NCBI GenBank assembly: GCA_017303395.1
Contig: JAFLBN010000004.1
Span: 1 to 64,000 of the forward strand
Direction: 5' to 3'
Length of the DNA stretch: 64,000 bases
Origin: Chitinophagales bacterium
GTDB taxonomy: Bacteria > Bacteroidota > Bacteroidia > Chitinophagales > Chitinophagaceae
Shown: piece by piece, positions 26,152-34,286 of the stretch
Position numbering within the stretch: position 1 is the first letter of the stretch
How the letters are laid out: each line of letters starts with the position of its first letter
Translations under genes and position numbers: made by a program
The notes under the pieces: model-generated
Databases searched by the model: none
What the model saw: only the letters and a program-made list of their open reading frames with translations
Told to the model about the DNA's origin: nothing

Positions 26152-26364
26152 ATGAAATTTGTAAAATTAAGCATCTTCGCTCTGACAATGGGTCTTTTCA
26201 TCGCATCTTGCGGTAACAACGAAGCTGAAGCTCCAGCTGAAGATACAGCTGCTGCTGCTCCAGTTGCAGAACCAGCTCCAGCTCCAGTTGATACAACTGC
26301 TGCTCCTGCTGCTGATACAGCTGCTGCTGCTGCACCTGCTGCTGAAGCTCCTGCTGCTCACTAA
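26152..26364 (+). CDS. Small Ala/Pro/Glu-rich lipoprotein
   Basis: A 70-residue lipoprotein: signal peptide MKFVKLSIFALTMGLFIASC with the lipobox ending at Cys20, then a mature part made of Ala, Pro, Glu, Asp, Thr and Val (GNNEAEAPAEDTAAAAP...). No folded domain is possible, so it is probably a flexible, acidic envelope spacer attached to a membrane. The codon use (GCT-rich) is uniform, which suggests high expression. A single gene with its own terminator. The function is unknown. Confidence 0.8.
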   Translation: MKFVKLSIFALTMGLFIASCGNNEAEAPAEDTAAAAPVAEPAPAPVDTTAAPAADTAAAAAPAAEAPAAH

Positions 26365-26394
26365 TTGTCAGCTTAGCTTAAAAGCTTTTAAATA

Positions 26395-26421
26395 AAGGCT
26401 CCGGTAATCCGGAGCTTTTTT
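26395..26421 (+). terminator. Rho-independent terminator of the small lipoprotein gene
   Basis: GCTCCGG-TAAT-CCGGAGC followed by seven T residues, a textbook terminator 30 bases after the stop. Confidence 0.93.
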
Positions 26422-26472
26422 TATTGTCTATACTATTTACTCCCATCCCGATACCATTGTATATTAGCAGCA

Positions 26473-26886
26473 ATGGAAAACGCATTTTATAAACAGGCCA
26501 TCCTATGCCTTATGTTTGCCATGGCCGAAGCCGATGGCAAATTCAACGATACCGAACTGATAGAGGTTATAACCATGAAAGATGTGTTTCGTGAATATGC
26601 CGAACACGATATCATGGCACTGCACCGTGAATACCAAACGCGCTTTCAAGACAAGGGCTTTGCCGAAATATGCAATATCATGGTAAGGCAGATACCACAA
26701 GAACTACATATGGCTACTTTATCGCTCCTGGCAGATGTGGCTGTGGTAGATTTTGATGTAGATATGCAGGAATCTTCGCTGATAAGCCTGGCTGCCAATT
26801 CTATGAACATAAACGAGACCTCTGTAAAGACACTATTGCTGGCATCGCTATCTAAAAAACTGCTGCACAACATAGGTAAAGAATAA
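26473..26886 (+). CDS. TerB-like protein
   Basis: A 137-residue soluble helical protein of the TerB type (tellurite resistance TerB superfamily). Two halves each show an Asp-containing helix-loop: MAEADGKFNDTELIEVITMK (about 17-36) and LADVAVVDFDVDMQESSLISLAA (about 85-107), matching the two acidic, metal-binding motifs of TerB. In this superfamily such single-domain proteins are often of unknown job and not tied to tellurite. It has no ter neighbours. It lies about 190 bases before DUF4290. Confidence 0.75.
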   Translation: MENAFYKQAILCLMFAMAEADGKFNDTELIEVITMKDVFREYAEHDIMALHREYQTRFQDKGFAEICNIMVRQIPQELHMATLSLLADVAVVDFDVDMQESSLISLAANSMNINETSVKTLLLASLSKKLLHNIGKE

Positions 26887-27072
26887 ACCCTATATTTGTA
26901 ATGCAACTCCTCCGGTAATATTAATCCCTTCTCTTTTTCGGGTTAAGACGTACCAACAGATATCGTAACAGCGGGCAACACACATAGCTGTGTACTGTTT
27001 TTACAATCTCGCACAGCCGGCCCATAAGCTGGCGGTATCATTTTTTGTTCAAAAAAGCTTTTTAAAAAATTA

Positions 27073-27771
27073 ATGGAATACAATACTATACGCAGCAAAA
27101 TGCTGATGCCCGAATACGGGCGTAATGTGCAACGCATGGTAGAATACCTGATGACGATTGAAGACCGTGCCAAAAGACTACGCAATGCAGAAGCCATTAT
27201 AGAACTGATGGGTACGCTGAACCCGCATCTGAAACAGATGGAAGACTATCAGCACAAACTGTGGGACCACCTGCATCAGATGACCGATTTCAAACTGGAT
27301 GTAGATGCACCATACCCGGCACCTACGCGCGAGCAGGTTTTCAAAAAGCCGGAAGTAATACCATACCCGCAAAGCAGCATCAAAAACCGCCACTTTGGTA
27401 AAAACATGGATGCGCTGATACAAAAAGCACTGAAAGAAACAGACCCTGAAAAGAAACAGAGCTTTACACAGATAATAGGCTACTACATGAAGCTGGCCTA
27501 TACCAACTGGCACAAAGAGCCTGTGCATGATGATATGATACGTTCTGAACTGGCCGAACTGACCAACGGAGAACTGCAATACGAACAGGGCGGCTACCGT
27601 GTATACTTCGATACACGCACCAATTTCAAAAACAATAACAACAACAACAATAACCGCAACCGTAACAACAATAACAACCGCAATAATAACAACAACAATC
27701 GCGGTGGCGGCTATGGCAATAACAACGGCTACAACAAGAACCGTAAATTCAATAAAAACAAGAATAAATAA
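27073..27771 (+). CDS. DUF4290 family protein with Asn-rich tail
   Basis: A 232-residue Bacteroidota-specific protein. The first 185 residues are the DUF4290 domain (MEYNTIRSKMLMPEYGRNVQRMVEYL at the start and LAYTNWHKEPVHDDMIRSELAELT later), predicted mostly alpha-helical. From about residue 186 to the end it is an Asn-rich, Gly- and Arg-containing low-complexity tail (27626-27770). The gene stops 13 bases before murA, and this pairing is familiar from the phylum. A link to cell-wall synthesis is inference from position only. About 190 bases upstream hold short hairpins and a -7-like TATATTTG at 26891-26898. Confidence 0.88.
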   Translation: MEYNTIRSKMLMPEYGRNVQRMVEYLMTIEDRAKRLRNAEAIIELMGTLNPHLKQMEDYQHKLWDHLHQMTDFKLDVDAPYPAPTREQVFKKPEVIPYPQSSIKNRHFGKNMDALIQKALKETDPEKKQSFTQIIGYYMKLAYTNWHKEPVHDDMIRSELAELTNGELQYEQGGYRVYFDTRTNFKNNNNNNNNRNRNNNNNRNNNNNNRGGGYGNNNGYNKNRKFNKNKNK

Positions 27772-27783
27772 TTTTTGTATAAA

Positions 27784-29097
27784 ATGGGTGCTTTCGAAAT
27801 ACGCGGCGGCAATACGCTGAGTGGTATCATTACACCACAGGGGGCAAAAAACGAGGCATTGCAGGTACTATGCGCAGCACTGCTTACAGACGAGCCCATT
27901 ACGTTTACCAACGTACCGGATATACTGGATGTAAACATGCTGATAGAGGTACTGGGCGATATGGGCGTAAAAGTATCGCGCCCTGCTGCCAATACTGTTG
28001 TGCTGCAGGCCACAGACATCAATACCGAATATTTTACTGATAAAAATTTCAAAAAGAAATCGGGCAAGCTGCGTGGCGCGGTTATGCTGGCAGGGCCTAT
28101 GCTGGCTCGCTTTCGCAAAGCGCATATACCACAACCCGGTGGCGATAAAATAGGCCGCCGCAGGCTCGATACCCACATACGTGGTTTTGAAAAGCTGGGT
28201 GTGATATTTGATTACGATGCAGAACAAAGCCTGTTTTCGCTGGATGGCAGCAATCTGAAAGGTGCATACATACTGATGGAAGAACCTTCTGTTACCGGTA
28301 CTGCCAACATAGTAATGGCGGCTGTTATGGCAGAGGGCACTACTACCATCTACAACGCAGCCTGCGAACCATACGTGCAGCAACTGTGCAATATGCTGAA
28401 CAGCATGGGTGCAAACATCACCGGCATAGGCTCAAACCTGCTGACTATAAAAGGTGTTACAAAGCTGAAAGGCTGCAGCCACCGTATGCTTGCCGATATG
28501 ATTGAGGTAGGTTCTTTCATAGGCATGGCAGCCATGACACAGAGCGAGCTTACCATCCGCAATGCAGACGTAGCACATCTGGGTGTGATACCTGACATCT
28601 TTCAACGCCTGGGTATAGAATTGCAAATAAACGGTGACGATATCTTCATTCCTAAGCAGGAACATTACCGCATTCAGAAATTCATAGATGGTTCTATCCT
28701 TACTGTATATGATCATCCATGGCCGGGCTTTACACCCGATCTGCTGAGTATTATACTGGTAACAGCTACACAGTCTAAAGGCACAGTACTGATACACCAG
28801 AAGATGTTTGAAAGCCGCCTCTTCTTTGTAGATAAACTGATAGAAATGGGTGCGCAGATAGTATTGTGCGATCCGCATCGTGCAGTAGTAATAGGACTGG
28901 ACAGGCAGATGCCTTTGCGTGGTATCACCATGTCATCTCCTGATATTCGCGCGGGTGTGGCACTGCTGATAGCGGCACTTTCAGCCAAAGGGAAAAGCAC
29001 CATCCAAAACATAGACCAGATAGACCGCGGCTACGAGCGCATAGATGAACGCCTGATAGCATTGGGCGCAGACATCAAACGCATCAAAGTAGATTAA
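27784..29097 (+). CDS. murA: UDP-N-acetylglucosamine 1-carboxyvinyltransferase MurA (Asp at the fosfomycin position)
   Basis: First committed step of peptidoglycan synthesis: transfers enolpyruvate from PEP to UDP-GlcNAc. The 437-residue protein has GAKNEALQVL (residues 20-29) with the conserved Lys-Asn, and the active loop QPGGDKIGRRRLDTHIRGFEKLG, where E. coli has PGGC. Position 121 is therefore Asp instead of the Cys that fosfomycin alkylates. Asp is active in that role and is known to confer insensitivity in other bacteria. RADMIEVGSF-like LADMIEVGSFIGMAA and DRGYERIDERLIALGA close the family pattern. The ATG at 27784 is chosen over a TTG three codons upstream. Confidence 0.95.
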   Translation: MGAFEIRGGNTLSGIITPQGAKNEALQVLCAALLTDEPITFTNVPDILDVNMLIEVLGDMGVKVSRPAANTVVLQATDINTEYFTDKNFKKKSGKLRGAVMLAGPMLARFRKAHIPQPGGDKIGRRRLDTHIRGFEKLGVIFDYDAEQSLFSLDGSNLKGAYILMEEPSVTGTANIVMAAVMAEGTTTIYNAACEPYVQQLCNMLNSMGANITGIGSNLLTIKGVTKLKGCSHRMLADMIEVGSFIGMAAMTQSELTIRNADVAHLGVIPDIFQRLGIELQINGDDIFIPKQEHYRIQKFIDGSILTVYDHPWPGFTPDLLSIILVTATQSKGTVLIHQKMFESRLFFVDKLIEMGAQIVLCDPHRAVVIGLDRQMPLRGITMSSPDIRAGVALLIAALSAKGKSTIQNIDQIDRGYERIDERLIALGADIKRIKVD

Positions 29098-29101
29098 AAT
29101 A

Positions 29102-29130
29102 ATAAAGGGTGGCAGTAGCCACCCTTTATA
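29102..29130. terminator. Bidirectional hairpin terminator
   Basis: AAAGGGTGGC and GCCACCCTTT around a four-base AGTA loop with A/T flanks. It is shared by murA and the leftward outer-membrane protein gene. Confidence 0.9.
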
Positions 29131-29151
29131 GTTATATAGTTTTTCTTCTTA

Positions 29152-30135
29152 TTAGAACAGCAATGTCCTTTGGTTGAAGAAGAATGTAAACCTTGGCATG
29201 ATTGTGTATTGGCGCTCCAGACCATCTGCGCGAATATCGCGCCTTACAAATGGCAGACTACCGGTTACATCCAGCTTGAATGAACCATAACGGCCAAAAC
29301 GCAGGAACACATTACCAACACCACTAAGTGTGAAGCCCTGCGTACCTTGGATTTCATTCCAGTAGCCCATACGGTCCTGATACAGGTCGTTAGCCAGGTG
29401 ATAGATAGCCAGAGGACCTGCGCTGAAACCTAAACGGTTTGTAGCAAAGCGGCCTTCCAGACGCATCATCACATCGCCATTGCGGTGCAGCTTCCTCGAT
29501 ATCACATAATCGCTGTTATTGTAAACAGGATCGTTGATGTATGAAGAACGGAAATAATCGTTTTCGTTGTAGCGGAAAATTGGTTGCTGATAACCTACTG
29601 CAATGTTCAGGTATTCTTTGAACTGTGCACTGAAGCCCAACATTACATCTGTACTACCCAAACCACTCTGGTAAGACATTGGCAACGGACGAGAAGCGTT
29701 GTCTGCACCATTCGCTGTTGTCATGCCAAACATTACGCCACCTGTACCTTGTAATGTCCATGCATACGGGTCTGCTTTTATAACGTGCGTATACGCAACC
29801 GTCAAGTCGCCCATACCCCATTTTTTAAACAAATCGCCCGATGCCGATACGATAGGCAGACGTACATCAAAGTAGCCGCTTTCCATCAGTGGTACACGTA
29901 CTTCCAACTGCGGGATATGGTATTTCACATCCTTTTCGCCCATTGAAAATGTATGTCCTACGCTGAATTGTGCACGTTGAAATTCATATTCGTCTTCGGT
30001 AATGATAGCACCGGATCCCCAGCGCATAGCGCCCACCTGAGTAAAGCCCGGATCAGACTCACCTTGTGCAACCGCATTGGAAACAGACGCCAATGTCATT
30101 GCCGCACCCAGACAAAATGCTTGCAAATATCTCAT
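29152..30135 (-). CDS. Outer-membrane beta-barrel protein (transporter-like)
   Basis: A 327-residue protein with a signal peptide (cleavage about residue 24, after AVAQ) and alternating amphipathic strands across its length (YFDVRLPIVSASGDLF, LTVAYTHVIKADPYAW, LNIAVGYQQPIF). It ends in a run of aromatic residues and Phe at the C-terminus, the barrel insertion signal. It resembles the porin-like proteins grouped with phenol-degradation meta-pathway channels. No substrate can be named. It stands alone on the minus strand. Confidence 0.7.
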   Translation of the reverse strand: MRYLQAFCLGAAMTLASVSNAVAQGESDPGFTQVGAMRWGSGAIITEDEYEFQRAQFSVGHTFSMGEKDVKYHIPQLEVRVPLMESGYFDVRLPIVSASGDLFKKWGMGDLTVAYTHVIKADPYAWTLQGTGGVMFGMTTANGADNASRPLPMSYQSGLGSTDVMLGFSAQFKEYLNIAVGYQQPIFRYNENDYFRSSYINDPVYNNSDYVISRKLHRNGDVMMRLEGRFATNRLGFSAGPLAIYHLANDLYQDRMGYWNEIQGTQGFTLSGVGNVFLRFGRYGSFKLDVTGSLPFVRRDIRADGLERQYTIMPRFTFFFNQRTLLF

Positions 30136-30240
30136 AATCGTGAATAGATATGTCTCAAATATAATTTTATAAAGCCAGAAATCTAAGTGTTTCGGGCATT
30201 TTTTTTGGCCTCTTTGCTACTGAAAAGGATAATATAAAGA

Positions 30241-30678
30241 TTATCTCAATCTATCCAGCGACTTCACCAGTTTCTCATCCTTATTGATGCCACGTATAGC
30301 CAATATCAGGAAGATGATGGCAATAGCAGGCATTACAGCACCTATCCAGTAGCTGGCATCGGTAGCTGTGGGGTTTTCTGTATTGAATTTTGTAACCCTC
30401 GACAGCGTCATGGTAATGAACCCGATAATAGCTACAATAGCGAATATAGAGATAGAACGCTGGCGCTTACGGTCTTTGTACAGAAAGATAGCACCCAATG
30501 GCATTATCGTAACAAGTATAGCTATCAGCAACGATGGGTAATGGTCGTTTACACGGATGTACTGTGTGGTAGCAGCACCATTCACCATAATGTTTGCATG
30601 ATAAACATCAAAGAAAAACAGGCTGAGGCAACACAATGCCGCCAACAACAGCCATACAGATTGAATACGTTGTATCAT
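30241..30678 (-). CDS. DUF4293 family membrane protein
   Basis: A 145-residue inner-membrane protein with four hydrophobic helices (about 7-25, 49-66, 78-96 and 110-130). It starts MIQRIQSVWLLLAALCC, the typical DUF4293 beginning. The first periplasmic loop carries a short polar stretch. The function is unknown in all members. It lies 75 bases downstream of serS on the same strand, a neighbour seen often but with no known functional tie. Confidence 0.82.
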   Translation of the reverse strand: MIQRIQSVWLLLAALCCLSLFFFDVYHANIMVNGAATTQYIRVNDHYPSLLIAILVTIMPLGAIFLYKDRKRQRSISIFAIVAIIGFITMTLSRVTKFNTENPTATDASYWIGAVMPAIAIIFLILAIRGINKDEKLVKSLDRLR

Positions 30679-30753
30679 AATCTAAATTTCTAAAAACTAA
30701 TAACTAAATCCTAATAACAAATCAACCAGTCAACTAATCAACCAATCAGCAGA

Positions 30754-32025
30754 CTACTTAATCATCTCTGCACCAAAATATGGTTGCAGAGCTTTTGGTA
30801 TTTTAATGCCTTCAGGCGTCTGGTGGTTTTCCAGCAGGCACGCAACGATGCGTGGCAATGCCAGTGAGCTGCCATTCAGCGAGTGCAACAGGTGTGTTTT
30901 GCCATTCGCATCCTTATACCTTGCTTTCAGCCTGTTGGTCTGAAAGTTTTCAAAGTTTGATGTTGAGCTCACTTCCAGCCAGCGTTCCTGTGCCGCACTA
31001 TATACTTCAAAGTCGAACGTAAGCGCCGATGTAAAGCCCATATCGCCACCACACAGGCGCAGTATGCGATATTCCAACTCCAGCGATTGCAGCAGCTTTT
31101 CTACATGGCTTACCATACCTTCCAGTGCTTCATAGCTTTTTTCAGGCTGTATCAGTTGCACTATCTCTACTTTATCAAACTGGTGCAGTCGGTTCAGGCC
31201 ACGTACATCTTTACCATAAGAACCGGCTTCGCGGCGGAAGCAAGGTGTATATGCCGTCATTTTGATAGGCAGGTCGCTTTCCTTCACTATCTCATCGCGG
31301 TACACATTGGTAACAGGTACTTCTGCTGTTGGTATCAGGTAAAAGTTGTCGGCTACTGCATGGTACATCTGCCCCTCTTTATCGGGCAGCTGGCCAGTAC
31401 CTCGTGCAGAGTCTTCATTCACCATATACGGTGGATAGTACTCAGTGTACCCTGCATCAATATTGTAGTTGAGGAAATAGCTGATGAGCGCGCGTTGCAG
31501 CTTTGCACCCTGACCTATATACACAGGGAAGCCGCTACCCGTCAGCTTTGTACCCAGTTCAAAATTGATGAGGTTGTATTTTTCTGTCAGCTCCCAGTGC
31601 GGCAGTTTCTGCGCACTAAGGTCGGGTCTTGTACCAGCCTGTCTTACTACTTCATTGTCTTCTGCACTTTTACCAAATGGTACACTGCTGTGCGGTATAT
31701 TCGGTAGGCGGATGATGAGGTCGTACTGCTCCTGCTCCATCTCTGCCAGTTTCGCCGCCAGTTCTTTGGTTTGTTCTTTGTGGCTGGCAACCTCTGCTTT
31801 CAGGGTTTCCGCTTCGTCTTTTTTGCCCTGTGCCATCAACTGGCCTATATTCTTGGATGCTGCATTGATGGATGCTGCCAGATTATCGTTTTCTACCTGT
31901 ATCTGGCGACGTTTTTCATCTATTGCAATGATTTGGTCTACCAGTTCGGTTTCTTTAAAATTCCTCTTTTTAAGTCCTTCCAGTACAAGCTCTTTATTTT
32001 GCCTGAATAATTGTATCGGCAGCAT
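30754..32025 (-). CDS. serS: Serine--tRNA ligase
   Basis: Class II synthetase charging tRNA-Ser (and tRNA-Sec). The 423-residue protein opens with a long antiparallel coiled-coil arm (about 25-110), which binds the tRNA variable arm. The catalytic part shows motif 2 TPCFRREAGSYGKDVRGLNRLHQFDKVE and motif 3 NGSSLALPRIVACLLENHQ. The length is normal. A TATATTTG at 32051-32044 (minus) could be the -7 element, 19 bases before the start, though a -33 is unclear because the moxR terminator lies there. DUF4293 follows. Confidence 0.96.
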   Translation of the reverse strand: MLPIQLFRQNKELVLEGLKKRNFKETELVDQIIAIDEKRRQIQVENDNLAASINAASKNIGQLMAQGKKDEAETLKAEVASHKEQTKELAAKLAEMEQEQYDLIIRLPNIPHSSVPFGKSAEDNEVVRQAGTRPDLSAQKLPHWELTEKYNLINFELGTKLTGSGFPVYIGQGAKLQRALISYFLNYNIDAGYTEYYPPYMVNEDSARGTGQLPDKEGQMYHAVADNFYLIPTAEVPVTNVYRDEIVKESDLPIKMTAYTPCFRREAGSYGKDVRGLNRLHQFDKVEIVQLIQPEKSYEALEGMVSHVEKLLQSLELEYRILRLCGGDMGFTSALTFDFEVYSAAQERWLEVSSTSNFENFQTNRLKARYKDANGKTHLLHSLNGSSLALPRIVACLLENHQTPEGIKIPKALQPYFGAEMIK

Positions 32026-32063
32026 AGTATATTAATTGTGGCGCAAATATAACTTAAATAAAA

Positions 32064-32085
32064 AACCCGTCTGTGCAGACGGGTT
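32064..32085 (-). terminator. Terminator of the moxR gene
   Basis: AACCCGTCTG and CAGACGGGTT around a two-base loop, followed on the minus strand by a run of six T. It lies 32 bases past the MoxR stop and just upstream of serS. Confidence 0.92.
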
Positions 32086-32117
32086 GAAAATATCAGGGAC
32101 TGTAACCTATAGCTAAA

Positions 32118-33125
32118 CTATGGCACTTCTACAGCGTTCAATATTTCGTTCAGTATGTGTTCGCTTGTTATGTTTTCAGCCTCTGCCTCGTAGCTTACGC
32201 CAATGCGGTGGCGCATTACATCGTGGCATACAGCGCGAATATCTTCAGGTATTACATAGCCCCTGCGTTTGATGAACGCATATGCCTTAGCAGCCAATGC
32301 AAGGCTGATGCTGGCACGTGGCGATGCACCATAGTTTATCAGCGGCTTCAGCTTATTCAGTTTATATTCTTCAGGGAAGCGTGTTGCGAATACGATGTCC
32401 AGTATATACTGCTCTATCTTTTCGTCCATATACACCTCGCGCACCAGTTGGCGTGCTTTCAGTATTTCTTCGGGAGACACTACGGGGTTGATTTTCGCCG
32501 CACCTGCAGGATTCAAATTCTGGCGTATGATATGGCGCTCTTCTTCTTTTTTAGGATAGGTGATAACCACTTTCAGCATAAAACGGTCAACCTGTGCTTC
32601 CGGCAGTTCGTAGGTACCTTCCTGCTCTATCGGGTTTTGGGTAGCCAATACAAGGAAAGGCTCTTCCAACTTGTAAGTATTGTCACCAATCGTTACCTGA
32701 CGTTCCTGCATGGCTTCCAGCAGGGCACTCTGCACTTTTGCAGGGGCACGGTTTATCTCATCTGCCAATATAAAGTTGGCAAATATAGGCCCCTTGCGCA
32801 CTGCAAACTCATGTGCCTGCGGGTTGTACACCATAGTACCCAATACGTCTGCAGGCAGCAAATCGGGTGTAAACTGTATGCGTGCAAAACGTGCGTGTAT
32901 AGCAGATGCCAGCGATTTGATGGCCAATGTTTTTGCCAGCCCCGGCACACCTTCCAGCAGCACGTGGCCGTTTGCCAGCAAGCCTATCAGCAGGCGTTCC
33001 ACCATGAGTTTCTGACCCACCAGTGTCTTATTCAGTTCCATCTGCAGCAGCTCTATAAAAGCGCTTTGCTGGTGGATGCGTTCGTTCAGTTCTCGTACAT
33101 CAACAGATGTTGTAGTTGGTTCCAT
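32118..33125 (-). CDS. MoxR-family AAA+ ATPase (first copy)
   Basis: A 335-residue ATPase. Walker A is EGVPGLAKT (about 59-67), Walker B is FILADEINRAPAKVQSALLEAMQERQVT, and FLVLATQNPIEQEGTYELPEAQVDRF is the sensor 1/Arg-finger region typical of MoxR. Members act as chaperone-like ATPases, usually beside DUF58 and VWA (BatA-type) genes. Here the gene ends at a strong terminator and serS follows, so it appears to be without such partners. A second, divergent MoxR gene lies at the right end of the window. Start ATG 33125. Confidence 0.92.
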   Translation of the reverse strand: MEPTTTSVDVRELNERIHQQSAFIELLQMELNKTLVGQKLMVERLLIGLLANGHVLLEGVPGLAKTLAIKSLASAIHARFARIQFTPDLLPADVLGTMVYNPQAHEFAVRKGPIFANFILADEINRAPAKVQSALLEAMQERQVTIGDNTYKLEEPFLVLATQNPIEQEGTYELPEAQVDRFMLKVVITYPKKEEERHIIRQNLNPAGAAKINPVVSPEEILKARQLVREVYMDEKIEQYILDIVFATRFPEEYKLNKLKPLINYGASPRASISLALAAKAYAFIKRRGYVIPEDIRAVCHDVMRHRIGVSYEAEAENITSEHILNEILNAVEVP

Positions 33126-33199
33126 ATTCCGCTAATTATTGGCAATATATTACATCTCAAAAATATTAAGTGGGTTATTTTCCCGCTGTTAAAACTGCG

Positions 33200-33820
33200 T
33201 TAAACAAGGCTACATAGTCTGGTAATTCCACGAACAAGCAAATTGGCAAACATGAGATAAGCGATATTGTAAACGGTGCCTATAGCTATATAAACAAAGG
33301 TCATTACATCTAGCTTTACGGCGCCATGGTTCAACACATTGTAAATATCTACAGCTATCATCAAAAAGGCTGAAATAAACATCAGCAAGATGCTCGATAT
33401 AAATATTGCCGGTGCTTTTTTAGAAAGCATTTCCGTCTGGCCATGACGTTTTAGCAATGTATTTGCATCTGTAACCCAACCTAAAAAGGAAACAAATATC
33501 CAATACATATTGTACACAGGAACAAAAAGTAAACCTATAGCAGCTCCAGCAGATGTGCGTGCAGTCTTTCCTTGCAGCATGCTCCATACTCTGTAAAGCA
33601 ATATAAAGAAAAGTATTGCCCTGATAATCTCTCCGATATACCCTAGAATCACAGCATTATGCATCATGTTGGCAACACCTTCGTAATCTGCCTCTCTGTG
33701 CTTTAGATATACAGGCATATATCTTATTAACGTATAGTATTCCATTACTATCAACCAGATACTGATAACAGTGATGCCCAATGCCATTTTCTCTTCTTTC
33801 TGACTTATATTGTTTGCCAT
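33200..33820 (-). CDS. DUF4328-type multipass membrane protein
   Basis: A 206-residue integral membrane protein with about five hydrophobic segments (14-30, 57-77, 92-110, 135-155 and 170-190). AAIGLLFVPVYNMYWIFVSFLGW resembles the DUF4328 core seen in other Bacteroidota. The cytoplasmic N-terminus is short and charged. The function is unknown. It lies 74 bases upstream of moxR on the same strand and may be co-transcribed with it. The family call is moderate. Confidence 0.65.
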   Translation of the reverse strand: MANNISQKEEKMALGITVISIWLIVMEYYTLIRYMPVYLKHREADYEGVANMMHNAVILGYIGEIIRAILFFILLYRVWSMLQGKTARTSAGAAIGLLFVPVYNMYWIFVSFLGWVTDANTLLKRHGQTEMLSKKAPAIFISSILLMFISAFLMIAVDIYNVLNHGAVKLDVMTFVYIAIGTVYNIAYLMFANLLVRGITRLCSLV

Positions 33821-33877
33821 ATACTAATTCAGGGTTTAATGATAAACATACATCATTTTCGTTCGATGTATTAATAG

Positions 33878-33885
33878 TAGCTTTG
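33878..33885 (+). promoter_or_regulatory. Possible -7 element for the 109-residue protein gene
   Basis: TAGCTTTG fits TAnnTTTG and lies seven bases before the ATG at 33893, implying a nearly leaderless transcript. No TTG is found at the right distance upstream. Confidence 0.35.
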
Positions 33886-33892
33886 CAGCCAC

Positions 33893-34222
33893 ATGGAAAA
33901 TTTTGAAGAACGCTGGATACAGGTGGAATTCTTTCTGCGCGAGCGCTTTGGTAAAGTGCCCGACATGGAAAGCATCCTGTTTTTGATTGGTGTAAACGAA
34001 CTGGATAAACTACCTGCCAAAAAATACTCGAAAGAACAGAAACAAGACCTGATGCACGTGGCTGTATGCAGCCTGCTGAGCCGCAGGGGCTATTACGAAT
34101 TCAAAGGGCGCGATGGCGATGGCTGGCCTCACTACGACCAACTAAAGCCCGTAACCGCAGAAGGCCTGCAAACACAGGAGCGGATATTGAAGGAGTGTAT
34201 CATCGAGTATTTTGAGCACTAA
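33893..34222 (+). CDS. Conserved hypothetical protein, 109 residues
   Basis: A small soluble protein with mixed charge and no signal peptide. It begins MENFEERWIQVEFFLRERFGKVPDMESILFLIGVNELDK and ends with a helical, acidic segment. I recall similar short proteins in Chitinophagales but no function. Sequence suggests a mostly helical fold with an Arg/Gly/Asp-rich turn (YEFKGRDGDGWPHYDQ). It stands alone between a divergent membrane gene and a shared terminator. Confidence 0.7.
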   Translation: MENFEERWIQVEFFLRERFGKVPDMESILFLIGVNELDKLPAKKYSKEQKQDLMHVAVCSLLSRRGYYEFKGRDGDGWPHYDQLKPVTAEGLQTQERILKECIIEYFEH

Positions 34223-34234
34223 TCTACCTAAACA

Positions 34235-34262
34235 AAACGCCCCCGCAGTAGCGGGGGCGTTT
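34235..34262. terminator. Bidirectional hairpin terminator
   Basis: AAACGCCCCCGC and its exact complement around AGTA, with A/T flanks. It is shared by the 109-residue protein gene and the Omp28-type gene. Confidence 0.93.
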
Positions 34263-34286
34263 ATATTTTTTACTGTTCAGAGGAGA

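Noticed and set aside
32157..33203. A 348-codon plus-strand frame opposite moxR
   Set aside because: Antisense to a clear MoxR gene with both Walker motifs; composition is not protein-like.
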